Shown here: in pieces, positions 1 to 6,290 of the stretch
Layout of the letters: each line of letters opens with the position of its first letter
Numbering within the stretch: the first letter of the stretch is position 1
Notes under the pieces: generated by a model
What the model was told of the DNA's origin: nothing
Seen by the model: the letters and a program-made list of their open reading frames with translations, nothing else
Database searches by the model: none
Made by a program: the position numbers and the translations under genes
Source of the DNA: an uncultured Flavobacteriales bacterium
Lineage (GTDB): Bacteria; Bacteroidota; Bacteroidia; Flavobacteriales_E; Vicingaceae
Direction: 5' to 3'
Assembly: GCA_913059105.1 (NCBI GenBank)
Contig: CAJXRL010000028.1
Span: 1-17,028, forward strand
DNA length: 17,028 nt

Positions 1-38
1 GCCTGTCTCGTGGGCTCGGAGATGTGTATAAGAGACAG
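1..38 (+). other. Nextera i7-side adapter (non-genomic)
   Basis: Bases 20-38 are the 19-bp Tn5 mosaic end AGATGTGTATAAGAGACAG. Bases 5-19 are the Nextera read-2 extension that always precedes it in library molecules. The four leading bases (gcct) are the position where the i7 index ends; from memory they fit index N703. This is sequencing-library DNA that was not trimmed, not chromosome. An ATG at 24-26 inside it opens a spurious start for the NUDIX gene. Confidence 0.98.
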
Positions 39-485
39 ATCTTCTTGAATACCAAAAATGTAGAAGTTTTATGGGCACTTTTTCAAGAACAATTTAAATT
101 GATAGAAGCTGCAGGAGGAAGGGTTCAAAATGCAAAGAATGAAATTCTCTTTATCCATCGTTTGGGAAAATGGGACTTGCCAAAGGGAAAAATGGAGGCT
201 GACGAAACTCCCGAGCAATGTGCTTTAAGGGAGGTTGAAGAGGAATGTGGTATTACGAACTTGACGCTGGGAGAAAAGTTATCGAATACCTATCATGTAT
301 ATGTTCAAAAGAATGAGCAGATCTTGAAAACAACATATTGGTTTAGGATGAAATATGTCGGCAATGAAGAATTGATTCCTCAAAAAGAAGAGGCGATTGA
401 AAAGGCAGTTTGGGTAAAAGCTTCCAATTTATCTGAACAACTTTCAAATACTTATAATAGTTTGGTTGGAATTATTTCTGCCTAG
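39..485 (+). CDS. NUDIX hydrolase, 5'-truncated at contig end
   Basis: Partial gene: the first native codon is ATC at 39-41, and 148 residues remain before the TAG at 483-485. The apparent ATG at 24 lies in adapter, so a protein beginning MYKRQ is artificial and the true start is off the contig. A perfect Nudix box (Gx5Ex7REUxEExGU) occupies residues 50-72 of the native part, with REVEEECGI at its end. It binds the divalent metal and cleaves a nucleoside diphosphate linked to another moiety. The core begins only about 35 residues in, and Bacteroidota relatives are, as I recall, about 200 aa, so roughly 50-60 N-terminal residues are probably missing. The substrate cannot be told from the box. 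A 102-bp gap with a possible promoter separates it from the next gene, so it is probably not part of the arsenosugar operon. Confidence 0.9.
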   Translation: MFLNTKNVEVLWALFQEQFKLIEAAGGRVQNAKNEILFIHRLGKWDLPKGKMEADETPEQCALREVEEECGITNLTLGEKLSNTYHVYVQKNEQILKTTYWFRMKYVGNEELIPQKEEAIEKAVWVKASNLSEQLSNTYNSLVGIISA

Positions 486-574
486 CTGTTAAAAATTGTT
501 ACTTTCCTGTTATCATACTTACAATGTCAAACAATCGACATTCGCAGTTTATGGCTTTGACTAGCTTTACATTT

Positions 575-582
575 TAGATTTG
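575..582 (+). promoter_or_regulatory. Possible -7 element (TAGATTTG) before DUF547 gene
   Basis: TAGATTTG matches the Bacteroidota -7 consensus TAnnTTTG, and a TTTG at 556-559 could act as the -33 box. The spacing is 15 bp, shorter than the usual 17-23, and the element ends only 5 bp before the ATG at 588. The transcript would then be nearly leaderless, so this is a weak candidate for the promoter of the five-gene operon. Confidence 0.25.
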
Positions 583-587
583 TTATT

Positions 588-1307
588 ATGAAAAAATTTA
601 CTGGAATAATTATAATGCTGTTGGTTGCACTTGTTTCATTTGCAGGTGTTGGTGAACCAAAGTTCGATCATTCTTCTTGGGATAGGTTACTTCAAAAACA
701 TGTTTCCACAAAAGGCAATGTAAATTATGAAGGCTTCAAAAAAGACCAAATGGCTTTAGACGCTTATTTAACTTCCCTTTCGAAAACAAAACCCGAGGTA
801 AGCTGGTCGAGAAATGAAGAGATGGCATATTGGATTAATGCTTACAACGCCTTTACAGTTAAGTTAATGCTAAATCATTATCCTCTGGAATCTATTCTGA
901 GTGTAAATGGAGGTAAAGCATGGGATTTGAAATTCATTGAAATAAAAGGAGAGAAATATTCATTGAATAACATTGAGCACGACATACTTCGTAAGAATTA
1001 TGCGGATCCAAGAATTCACTTTGCTGTGAACTGTGCATCTATTTCTTGCCCAAAATTATTTAATACAGCTTTTTTCGCTGAAGGGTTAGAGGAGAAATTG
1101 GAGAAGGCGGCAAAAGAGTTTATCAATAACTCTTCAAAAAATTCGGTTACGGCTAATCAAGCTCAAGTGTCAAAATTATTTGAATGGTACAAAGATGATT
1201 TTACTAAAAGTGGAAGTGTTGCAGACTATTTGAATAAGTATTCTACAACAAAACTGACTACCGATAAAATTAGTTTCAAAGAATACAATTGGAACATTAA
1301 CAAATAA
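588..1307 (+). CDS. Secreted DUF547 domain protein
   Basis: The protein has 239 aa. A type I signal peptide covers residues 1 to about 20 (MKK, then a hydrophobic core, then SFAG), with no lipobox Cys, so it is probably periplasmic. The rest is a DUF547 domain (PF04784). Its conserved blocks are visible: WINAYNAFTV at 82-91, an EHD triad at 130-132, HFAVNCASISCP at 144-155 with Cys149 and Cys154, and an aromatic C-terminal YNWN. The biochemical function of DUF547 is not known to me. The invariant Asn-Cys and Ser-Cys-Pro segments suggest a catalytic or redox site. It lies 23 bp upstream of the arsenosugar-associated CxxC protein and is probably co-transcribed with it, which suggests, as inference only, a role in export, modification or thiol chemistry in that pathway. 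The start is supported by the signal peptide. Confidence 0.88.
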   Translation: MKKFTGIIIMLLVALVSFAGVGEPKFDHSSWDRLLQKHVSTKGNVNYEGFKKDQMALDAYLTSLSKTKPEVSWSRNEEMAYWINAYNAFTVKLMLNHYPLESILSVNGGKAWDLKFIEIKGEKYSLNNIEHDILRKNYADPRIHFAVNCASISCPKLFNTAFFAEGLEEKLEKAAKEFINNSSKNSVTANQAQVSKLFEWYKDDFTKSGSVADYLNKYSTTKLTTDKISFKEYNWNINK

Positions 1308-1330
1308 AGAAACGGAAGTATTTTCGAGAC

Positions 1331-1666
1331 ATGGAAAAATCATATTACAACCCAAAAGACTTAAAAAAATTCGGTGAAATAGCTGATTTTGAACCTAAGT
1401 TAGCAGAGAAATTTTTTGATTATTATGGAGAAGTTTTCAAAGAAGGAGCGCTAACAGCAAGAGAAAAGTCGTTGATAGCATTAGCGGTTTCGCATTCAGA
1501 ACAATGCCCATACTGCATCGATGCATATACTGAGGATGCGTTGAAAAGAGGAATTAACGAGGCTCAAATGATGGAAGCAGTTCATGTAGCGGCAGCAATT
1601 AAAGGTGGAGCAACTTTAGTACACAGTGTTCAAATGATGAACAAAGTGAAAAAACAATCGATGTAA
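1331..1666 (+). CDS. Arsenosugar-associated CxxC (CMD/AhpD-like) protein
   Basis: This 111-aa protein belongs to the carboxymuconolactone decarboxylase/AhpD superfamily and resembles TIGR04169, the arsenosugar biosynthesis-associated peroxidase-like family. The redox motif is EQCPYC at residues 57-62 (Cys59, Cys62), preceded by His55 in a SHSEQC context. It sits in the helical core that starts LTAREKSLIALAVS. The proton-relay His that often lies four residues after the second Cys in AhpD-like proteins is Tyr66 here. It is directly upstream of arsS (19-bp gap) and is probably translated from the same message. An oxidoreductase or thiol-transfer step acting on a trivalent or pentavalent arsenical is plausible, but that is inference. 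No signal peptide is present, so it should be cytoplasmic. Confidence 0.85.
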   Translation: MEKSYYNPKDLKKFGEIADFEPKLAEKFFDYYGEVFKEGALTAREKSLIALAVSHSEQCPYCIDAYTEDALKRGINEAQMMEAVHVAAAIKGGATLVHSVQMMNKVKKQSM

Positions 1667-1685
1667 TCGAATTCAATAAAAGAAC

Positions 1686-2738
1686 ATGATTAAATCTCTA
1701 AAAGCCAGTGGAAATAAACTGGCAATGATTGAAAATCAGCTAAAGGTATTAGCAGGCGAGCCATTTAAAACGGAATTGCCAACGTTTGTTGACAAATTGA
1801 AACCAATCAACCAATTCCCGTTAAAACCAAATAAGTTAGAAATTTTCCAAATTAATTTAGGATACATGTGTAATCAGGTTTGCAAGCATTGCCATGTAGA
1901 TGCAGGCCCTGACCGAAAGGAAATCATGACCAAAGATCATTTGGAACGTTGTATAGAAATCTTGAAAGCGAACAATATTCCCACAGTTGATCTAACCGGT
2001 GGAGCGCCTGAAATGAATCCACTTTTTAGATGGTTTGTTGAAGAATTAACTAATATTGGCGTTCAGGAAATTATTGTTCGTTCCAACCTAACCATCATAA
2101 GAGCCAACAAAAAGCATTACGACTTACCTGAATTTTTCAAGAAGCACAATGTGCATGTAGTTTCGTCTTTGCCCTATTATCAGGCTGGTAAAACAGATGC
2201 GCAGCGGGGCGACGGGGTTTTTGCAAAATCGATTAAAGCACTTCAATCCTTGAATGATGTGGGTTACGGTATTGAAGGAAGTGATTTGATACTGGATTTG
2301 GTGTACAATCCAACAGGGGCGTTCTTGCCTGGTGATCAAATGGAATTAGAAGCTGAATTCAAGAAAAATTTAAAGAATGATTTTGATATTGATTTTCATG
2401 CACTATTTGCAATTACCAATATTCCAATTAGTAGGTTTTTAGATTATTTGGTAGCGAGCGATAACTATGAGGAATACATGGAAAAGTTAGTAATGGCTTT
2501 TAATCCTGCCGCTGTTGATGGGGTAATGTGTAAAAACACTATTTCAGTAGATTGGGACGGTTATATGTATGATTGCGATTTTAATCAGCAGTTAGACATG
2601 AAAGTGGCAGATAAGAGCACTCAACACATTAATGATTTCAATATAGAAAAGTTGGCGGCTCGAACAATTTTAATCAATCAGCATTGTTACGGCTGCACTG
2701 CAGGAGCTGGGTCAAGTTGTCAAGGAACAGTAGCGTAG
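1686..2738 (+). CDS. arsS: Arsenosugar biosynthesis radical SAM protein ArsS
   Basis: The protein has 350 aa, full length for the family. The radical SAM motif CNQVCKHC (Cys62, Cys66, Cys69) ligates the [4Fe-4S] cluster, GGAPE at 105-109 is the SAM-binding glycine motif, and the C-terminal third is the DUF3641-type domain of ArsS (TIGR04167). That domain carries Cys282, Cys297 (YDCDFNQ), Cys334, Cys337 and Cys345 in the HCYGCTAGAGSSCQG tail. In the known pathway ArsS transfers the 5'-deoxyadenosyl group of SAM to dimethylarsenite, making 5'-deoxy-5'-dimethylarsinoyl-adenosine, the precursor of arsenosugars. Some family members are selenoproteins. This gene has no in-frame TGA and appears to be the all-cysteine form. 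It follows the CxxC protein by 19 bp and precedes the glycosyltransferase by 1 bp. The dimethylarsenite would have to come from an ArsM encoded elsewhere. Confidence 0.92.
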   Translation: MIKSLKASGNKLAMIENQLKVLAGEPFKTELPTFVDKLKPINQFPLKPNKLEIFQINLGYMCNQVCKHCHVDAGPDRKEIMTKDHLERCIEILKANNIPTVDLTGGAPEMNPLFRWFVEELTNIGVQEIIVRSNLTIIRANKKHYDLPEFFKKHNVHVVSSLPYYQAGKTDAQRGDGVFAKSIKALQSLNDVGYGIEGSDLILDLVYNPTGAFLPGDQMELEAEFKKNLKNDFDIDFHALFAITNIPISRFLDYLVASDNYEEYMEKLVMAFNPAAVDGVMCKNTISVDWDGYMYDCDFNQQLDMKVADKSTQHINDFNIEKLAARTILINQHCYGCTAGAGSSCQGTVA

Positions 2739-2739
2739 C

Positions 2740-3330
2740 ATGCAAAAGCGTTTAATTGTTTTCGTGAAAAACCCAGTTCTAGGAACTGTTAAAACTCGTT
2801 TAGCAAAGTCAATTGGCGATAGCAAGGCACTTGAAGTGTACAATGATTTGGTTGAAAAATGTAGAAAAGAATGTCTTGCTGTTGATGCGGAAAAACATCT
2901 TTTTTATTCAGAACAAATTTCAAAAGACATCTGGAGTGAAAGGGATTTTTCAAAACACATTCAATCTGAAGGGGATTTAGGAGAAAAGATTACAGCGGCA
3001 TTTAGTAACACTTTTAAAGAACAAGGGAAAGTTATAATTATAGGCAGTGATTGTTATGATTTAGAATCTGAAACAATCGAAGAGGCCTTCGAAAAACTAG
3101 ATAAATCAGATGTGGTGATTGGTCCAGCTAATGATGGAGGGTATTATCTATTGGGTACAAATAACTTCCACCCAGAATTGTTTCAAAAAATTACTTGGAG
3201 CACGGAGTTGGTGTTAGAAGAAACGATTCGGCAAGCAAAATCTAAAAATTTATCGGTGAGCTTATTGAAAGAATTAATAGATTTGGACACCCTTGAGGAT
3301 TTGGAACAATCTGGGTATAAATTAAAATAG
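2740..3330 (+). CDS. Arsenosugar glycosyltransferase, TIGR04282/DUF2064 family
   Basis: The protein has 196 aa with a GT-A/nucleotidyltransferase-like fold. The N-terminus NPVLGTVKTRLA (11-22) is the nucleotide-binding loop of DUF2064 (PF09837). GDLGEKI (78-84), GSDCYDL (102-108, DxD-like metal region), NDGGYYLLG (131-139) and DLDTLEDL (181-188) follow in family order. NCBI names this group TIGR04282 family arsenosugar biosynthesis glycosyltransferase. Its exact donor and acceptor are not established to my knowledge. The ATG is 2 bases after the arsS stop, so translation is almost certainly coupled, and the phosphorylase gene starts 7 bp downstream. A role in joining the arsenoribosyl unit to an aglycone, or in building its donor, fits the context but is inference. 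Cytoplasmic. Confidence 0.87.
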   Translation: MQKRLIVFVKNPVLGTVKTRLAKSIGDSKALEVYNDLVEKCRKECLAVDAEKHLFYSEQISKDIWSERDFSKHIQSEGDLGEKITAAFSNTFKEQGKVIIIGSDCYDLESETIEEAFEKLDKSDVVIGPANDGGYYLLGTNNFHPELFQKITWSTELVLEETIRQAKSKNLSVSLLKELIDLDTLEDLEQSGYKLK

Positions 3331-3337
3331 CAAAGAC

Positions 3338-4147
3338 ATGGAAAGTATTAGAGCGGCAGCAGATTACATTAAATCGAGAGGAGTTGATAGTGCAAGAATT
3401 GGGATCGTTTTAGGAACGGGTTTAGGCAACTTGGCGTTGCAAATTGATGCAGAACAGACTATCGACTACGCTGATATTCCCAATTTTCCGGTATCAACTG
3501 TTGAGTCTCATTCAGGTAAACTTATTTATGGGAATTTGAACGGCAAAAAAGTGTTGGCAATGCAAGGTCGATTTCATTATTACGAAGGATACTCAGGACA
3601 AGAGATAACGTTTCCAATTCGAGTAATGAAATTACTAGGTATTGAAAAGCTTTTAATTTCAAATGCTGCAGGTACGGTAAATCCTAATTTCAAAAAAGGA
3701 GAACTGATGTTAATTGATGACCATATTAACATGCTTCCTGATAATCCACTTCGAGGAAAAAATTTCGATGAATTGGGTCCAAGATTTCCTGATATGAGTC
3801 AGCCTTATAATAAGGAAATGAATGACCTATTGAAAGTCATTGCCAAAGAGAAAGGAATTACGCTGCACGAAGGAGTGTACACTCCTGTAGCTGGTCCAAA
3901 CTTGGAAACCAGGGCAGAATATCGATATTTGAGAACCATTGGTACCGATGCGGTTGGCATGTCAACTGTGCCTGAAGTTATTGTTGCCAACCACATGAGC
4001 ATGCCTTGCGCTGCTATATCCGTGTTAACTGATGAGTGTGATCCTGATAATTTGCACCCAGTTTCTATTGCAGATATTTTAGAAATTGCCGGTAGAGCAG
4101 AAAAGGATTTAACAAAGTTGTACGAAGAGTTGGTGGGGAGGATGTAA
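3338..4147 (+). CDS. Purine nucleoside phosphorylase (trimeric, MTAP-like pocket features)
   Basis: The protein has 269 aa and belongs to the trimeric PNP/MTAP family, which converts a purine nucleoside plus phosphate to a base and pentose-1-phosphate. Phosphate-site residues are present: GTGLG (26-30), His58 in STVESHSG and Arg78 in MQGRFHYYEGY. The base site includes NAAG (109-112), Glu190 (human Glu201) and Met208 in VGMSTVPEV (human Met219). Two positions depart from human PNP in an alignment I made by eye. Asp232 (TDECD) replaces Asn243, as in MTAP Asp220. Ile244 (SIADIL) replaces His257, as in MTAP Val233. Asp at the first position favours 6-aminopurines, and loss of His257 favours 5'-substituted sugars. 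It is the last gene of the arsS operon, 7 bp after the glycosyltransferase. It may cleave the arsenoadenosine made by ArsS, although general purine salvage remains possible. Confidence 0.93.
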   Translation: MESIRAAADYIKSRGVDSARIGIVLGTGLGNLALQIDAEQTIDYADIPNFPVSTVESHSGKLIYGNLNGKKVLAMQGRFHYYEGYSGQEITFPIRVMKLLGIEKLLISNAAGTVNPNFKKGELMLIDDHINMLPDNPLRGKNFDELGPRFPDMSQPYNKEMNDLLKVIAKEKGITLHEGVYTPVAGPNLETRAEYRYLRTIGTDAVGMSTVPEVIVANHMSMPCAAISVLTDECDPDNLHPVSIADILEIAGRAEKDLTKLYEELVGRM

Positions 4148-4216
4148 GAATTGCGAATGAAGAATGAAAAATGTTTTCTTTAACCACAAAGTCCAATTTA
4201 AAACCATTCGTAATTC
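4148..4216. repeat. Imperfect 12-bp inverted repeat in convergent spacer
   Basis: GAATTGCGAATG (4148-4159), starting right after the PNP stop, pairs with CATTCGTAATTC (4205-4216). One position is a G-U wobble in the plus-strand RNA. The loop is 45 nt. It is placed to end both the arsenosugar operon and the opposing nadD message. No long U-run follows directly, so a classical terminator is not proven. CGTAATT recurs at 4209-4215 and again further downstream in the spacer. Confidence 0.4.
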
Positions 4217-4237
4217 CCAGACTCGTAATTTGTAATT

Positions 4238-4816
4238 TTATTTATACAGGTTCATCTCCGCAACATACTCTGAAACCTTCGAGGGCATATAGTGCCTTAC
4301 ATTTCTTCCGTCTTTGATGGCTTTTCGAATGAATGAGGATGATATTTTCATTACCGGAGCTTCTGCATAATTGACTTTGTAATGTCTTTTTAAATCGCCC
4401 CCTTCGTTGGAGTCCATTCTAGGGTAGACGTATAACTCATGGTTTTCTAAAATAACATCGTGATTTTTCCACTTATGAAAATGATTTAAATTGTCTGCCC
4501 CCATAATTAGTGAAAATTTATTTTTGGGAAACTTCTCTCTCAAGTAGACTAATGTGTCAACTGTGTAATTTGGTTGTGGTAAATCAAATTCAATATTTGA
4601 AGCTTTTAATCGAATATCATCACCTATGGCCAAGTGCATTAAATGCAAACGATCATAATCTTTCAAAATAGAGTCTTTCTGTTTGAAAGGATTTTGAGGC
4701 GTCACTACCAGCCAAACTTCATCCAAGTCCGTAAACTCTACCATGTAGTTAGCAATTACCATATGTCCTACATGCACAGGATTATATGTCCCAAAAAATA
4801 AACCTATTTTTTTCAT
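4238..4816 (-). CDS. nadD: Nicotinate-nucleotide adenylyltransferase
   Basis: The protein has 192 aa, normal for bacterial NadD. GTYNPVHVGH (9-18) is the nucleotidyltransferase signature GxFxPxHxGH, with His15 and His18 binding ATP phosphates. GADN (106-109) lines the nicotinate site. ISSSFIR (158-164) is the second ATP-binding motif, ISSTxIR. It makes nicotinic acid adenine dinucleotide from nicotinate mononucleotide and ATP in cytoplasmic NAD synthesis. Its ATG overlaps the gmk stop by 4 bp (ATGA), which shows translational coupling and fixes the start. It is the last gene of the aspS-yicC-gmk-nadD group and converges with the PNP gene. Confidence 0.96.
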   Translation of the reverse strand: MKKIGLFFGTYNPVHVGHMVIANYMVEFTDLDEVWLVVTPQNPFKQKDSILKDYDRLHLMHLAIGDDIRLKASNIEFDLPQPNYTVDTLVYLREKFPKNKFSLIMGADNLNHFHKWKNHDVILENHELYVYPRMDSNEGGDLKRHYKVNYAEAPVMKISSSFIRKAIKDGRNVRHYMPSKVSEYVAEMNLYK

Positions 4817-5376
4817 TGTGTTAGGAATTTTTTCAGAATTAAATTTGCCGCACCAACTGCTTTTTCAAGCTCGTCATTCAATACCACAAAATCGAATTGA
4901 TCTGCTGTAATGAGTTCTTGTTTGGCTTTTTCCAATCGCTTTTCAATACGTTCCGGGCTATCTGTCCCTCTGCCCTTTAGTCTCTCTTCTAAGGCTTTCA
5001 TGCTTGGTGGCATTACAAAAATTGAAAGTGCATTTTCGCCAAAATGGTTTTTAAGATTAATGCCACCAACGACATCAACATCAAAAATAACCGCTTTACC
5101 GCTTTTCCATATTCGTTCAATTTCAGTCTTTAGAGTACCATAGAAATGATCTTCATAGACTTCTTCCCATTCAATAAATTCGTTTTTTTCAATCTTGCTT
5201 TTGAAATCATCTACTGAAAGAAAATAATAGTCTTTCCCATTTTCTTCGGTTCCTCTTTTATCTCTTGTCGCGGCTGAGATGGAGAATTCTAATGGGAACC
5301 CTTCTTCTAATAACCGCCTAACAATAGTCGTTTTACCTGCTCCAGATGGTGCCGAGAAAATGATGCATTTGTTCAT
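4813..5376 (-). CDS. gmk: Guanylate kinase
   Basis: The protein has 187 aa, short but typical. The P-loop SAPSGAGKTT lies at residues 8-17. Next come the GMP-binding segment with SISAATRDKRGTEENGKDYYF and the lid region with a KGRGTDSPERIEKRL stretch. It phosphorylates GMP to GDP with ATP in the cytoplasm. The start codon shares one base with the yicC stop (TAATG), and the stop overlaps the nadD start, so the three genes are tightly coupled. This order is common in Bacteroidota. Confidence 0.97.
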   Translation of the reverse strand: MNKCIIFSAPSGAGKTTIVRRLLEEGFPLEFSISAATRDKRGTEENGKDYYFLSVDDFKSKIEKNEFIEWEEVYEDHFYGTLKTEIERIWKSGKAVIFDVDVVGGINLKNHFGENALSIFVMPPSMKALEERLKGRGTDSPERIEKRLEKAKQELITADQFDFVVLNDELEKAVGAANLILKKFLTQ

Positions 5377-6248
5377 TACAATACGTTTAATACCTGCTCT
5401 TTAATTTTTTCAAGTTGATCTTTCATTTGAACAACTAATTTCTGCATTTGTGCATGATTAGATTTAGATCCTAGTGTATTTACTTCTCGTCCAATTTCTT
5501 GAGAAATAAATCCAAGTTTTTTCCCTTGCCCCTGGGCCTCCAACATTGTTTTTTTGAAATAGTCGCAATGTGCTTTTAAACGAACCTTTTCTTCTGAGAT
5601 GTCATATTTCTCCATGTAGAAAATCATTTCTTGCTCTAGGCGATCCATGTCTATTTTGTCCTTTTGTTGATATTCCTCTAAATTGGACAAAATTCTTGTT
5701 CGCACTGTTTCGGTTCGTTCGTCCTCGTATTTCAGTGCTTCTGTCAATAAACTTTCAATTTCATTAATATGTTCAGTTAAGTCATCTTCTAAAGTTTTCC
5801 CTTCGTCTACTCTGAATGTATTGATTTCACTTAGTGCCTCATATAGCAAACCCAGTAAAGCAACATTATCGTTCTCATTTGTCGACTCTTCTCTGGCTTT
5901 CAAAATCTCAGGCATCTTTAAGATGGTTGCAGTCAAATTAGAGTTTTCTAGTTTGTACTTACCGTTTAATAGACTCAATTGGTTGTAATAGCGCTGAAAA
6001 ACTTCTTCGTCTATTTCATAGCTGTTGTCTTTCTCGTTTGCTTCGTAAGACAAATACATTTCAATTTTACCCCGTTGAAGATCTTTGGCAATTTCTTTTC
6101 TAAAAACCAACTCTTGGTCTTTGAACAACGAAGGAACCTTCACGCTAACATCTGCTTGCTTGCTGTTTAAGGATTTAAGTTGAATAGTAATTTTCTTATT
6201 ACCAATTATTCCTTCGGCTTTTCCGTAGCCTGTCATCGAATGTATCAT
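5376..6248 (-). CDS. YicC/YloC family endoribonuclease
   Basis: The protein has 290 aa and is full length. The N-terminus MIHSMTGYGKAEG is the hallmark of the YicC N-terminal domain. The C-terminal DUF1732 domain ends with the conserved SQEIGREVNTLGSKSNHA segment and a helical tail. YicC and YloC proteins are metal-dependent endoribonucleases involved in RNA turnover, and in E. coli YicC is linked to degradation of the small RNA RyhB. The Glu and His residues of the EIxREVNTxxSKxxH block are conserved here. The gene lies 42 bp downstream of aspS, with a possible internal promoter in the gap, and overlaps gmk by one base. Confidence 0.93.
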   Translation of the reverse strand: MIHSMTGYGKAEGIIGNKKITIQLKSLNSKQADVSVKVPSLFKDQELVFRKEIAKDLQRGKIEMYLSYEANEKDNSYEIDEEVFQRYYNQLSLLNGKYKLENSNLTATILKMPEILKAREESTNENDNVALLGLLYEALSEINTFRVDEGKTLEDDLTEHINEIESLLTEALKYEDERTETVRTRILSNLEEYQQKDKIDMDRLEQEMIFYMEKYDISEEKVRLKAHCDYFKKTMLEAQGQGKKLGFISQEIGREVNTLGSKSNHAQMQKLVVQMKDQLEKIKEQVLNVL

Positions 6249-6265
6249 GTAGTAAATTTAGTTAC

Positions 6266-6273
6266 CAAAGGTA
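6266..6273 (-). promoter_or_regulatory. Possible -7 element (TACCTTTG) before yicC
   Basis: Read on the minus strand, TACCTTTG fits TAnnTTTG and lies about 17 bp upstream of the yicC ATG. No TTG is visible at the expected -33 distance. The same bases form a short hairpin (TTACC, AAA loop, GGTAA). It could give yicC-gmk-nadD a promoter independent of aspS, but the call is weak. Confidence 0.3.
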
Positions 6274-6290
6274 ATTTATTCTAAAAAGGG

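Noticed and set aside
24..38. ATG at 24 as the start of the NUDIX gene
   Set aside because: It lies in the Tn5 mosaic end of the sequencing adapter; native sequence begins at 39.
1..38. Genuine Tn5/IS50-type transposon ends at both termini
   Set aside because: The hyperactive mosaic end is followed by Nextera primer and index bases, which occur only in sequencing libraries.
1686..4147. Horizontal transfer of the arsenosugar genes
   Set aside because: Composition and spacing look like the neighbouring genes, and no mobile element, integrase or tRNA gene is present to support transfer.
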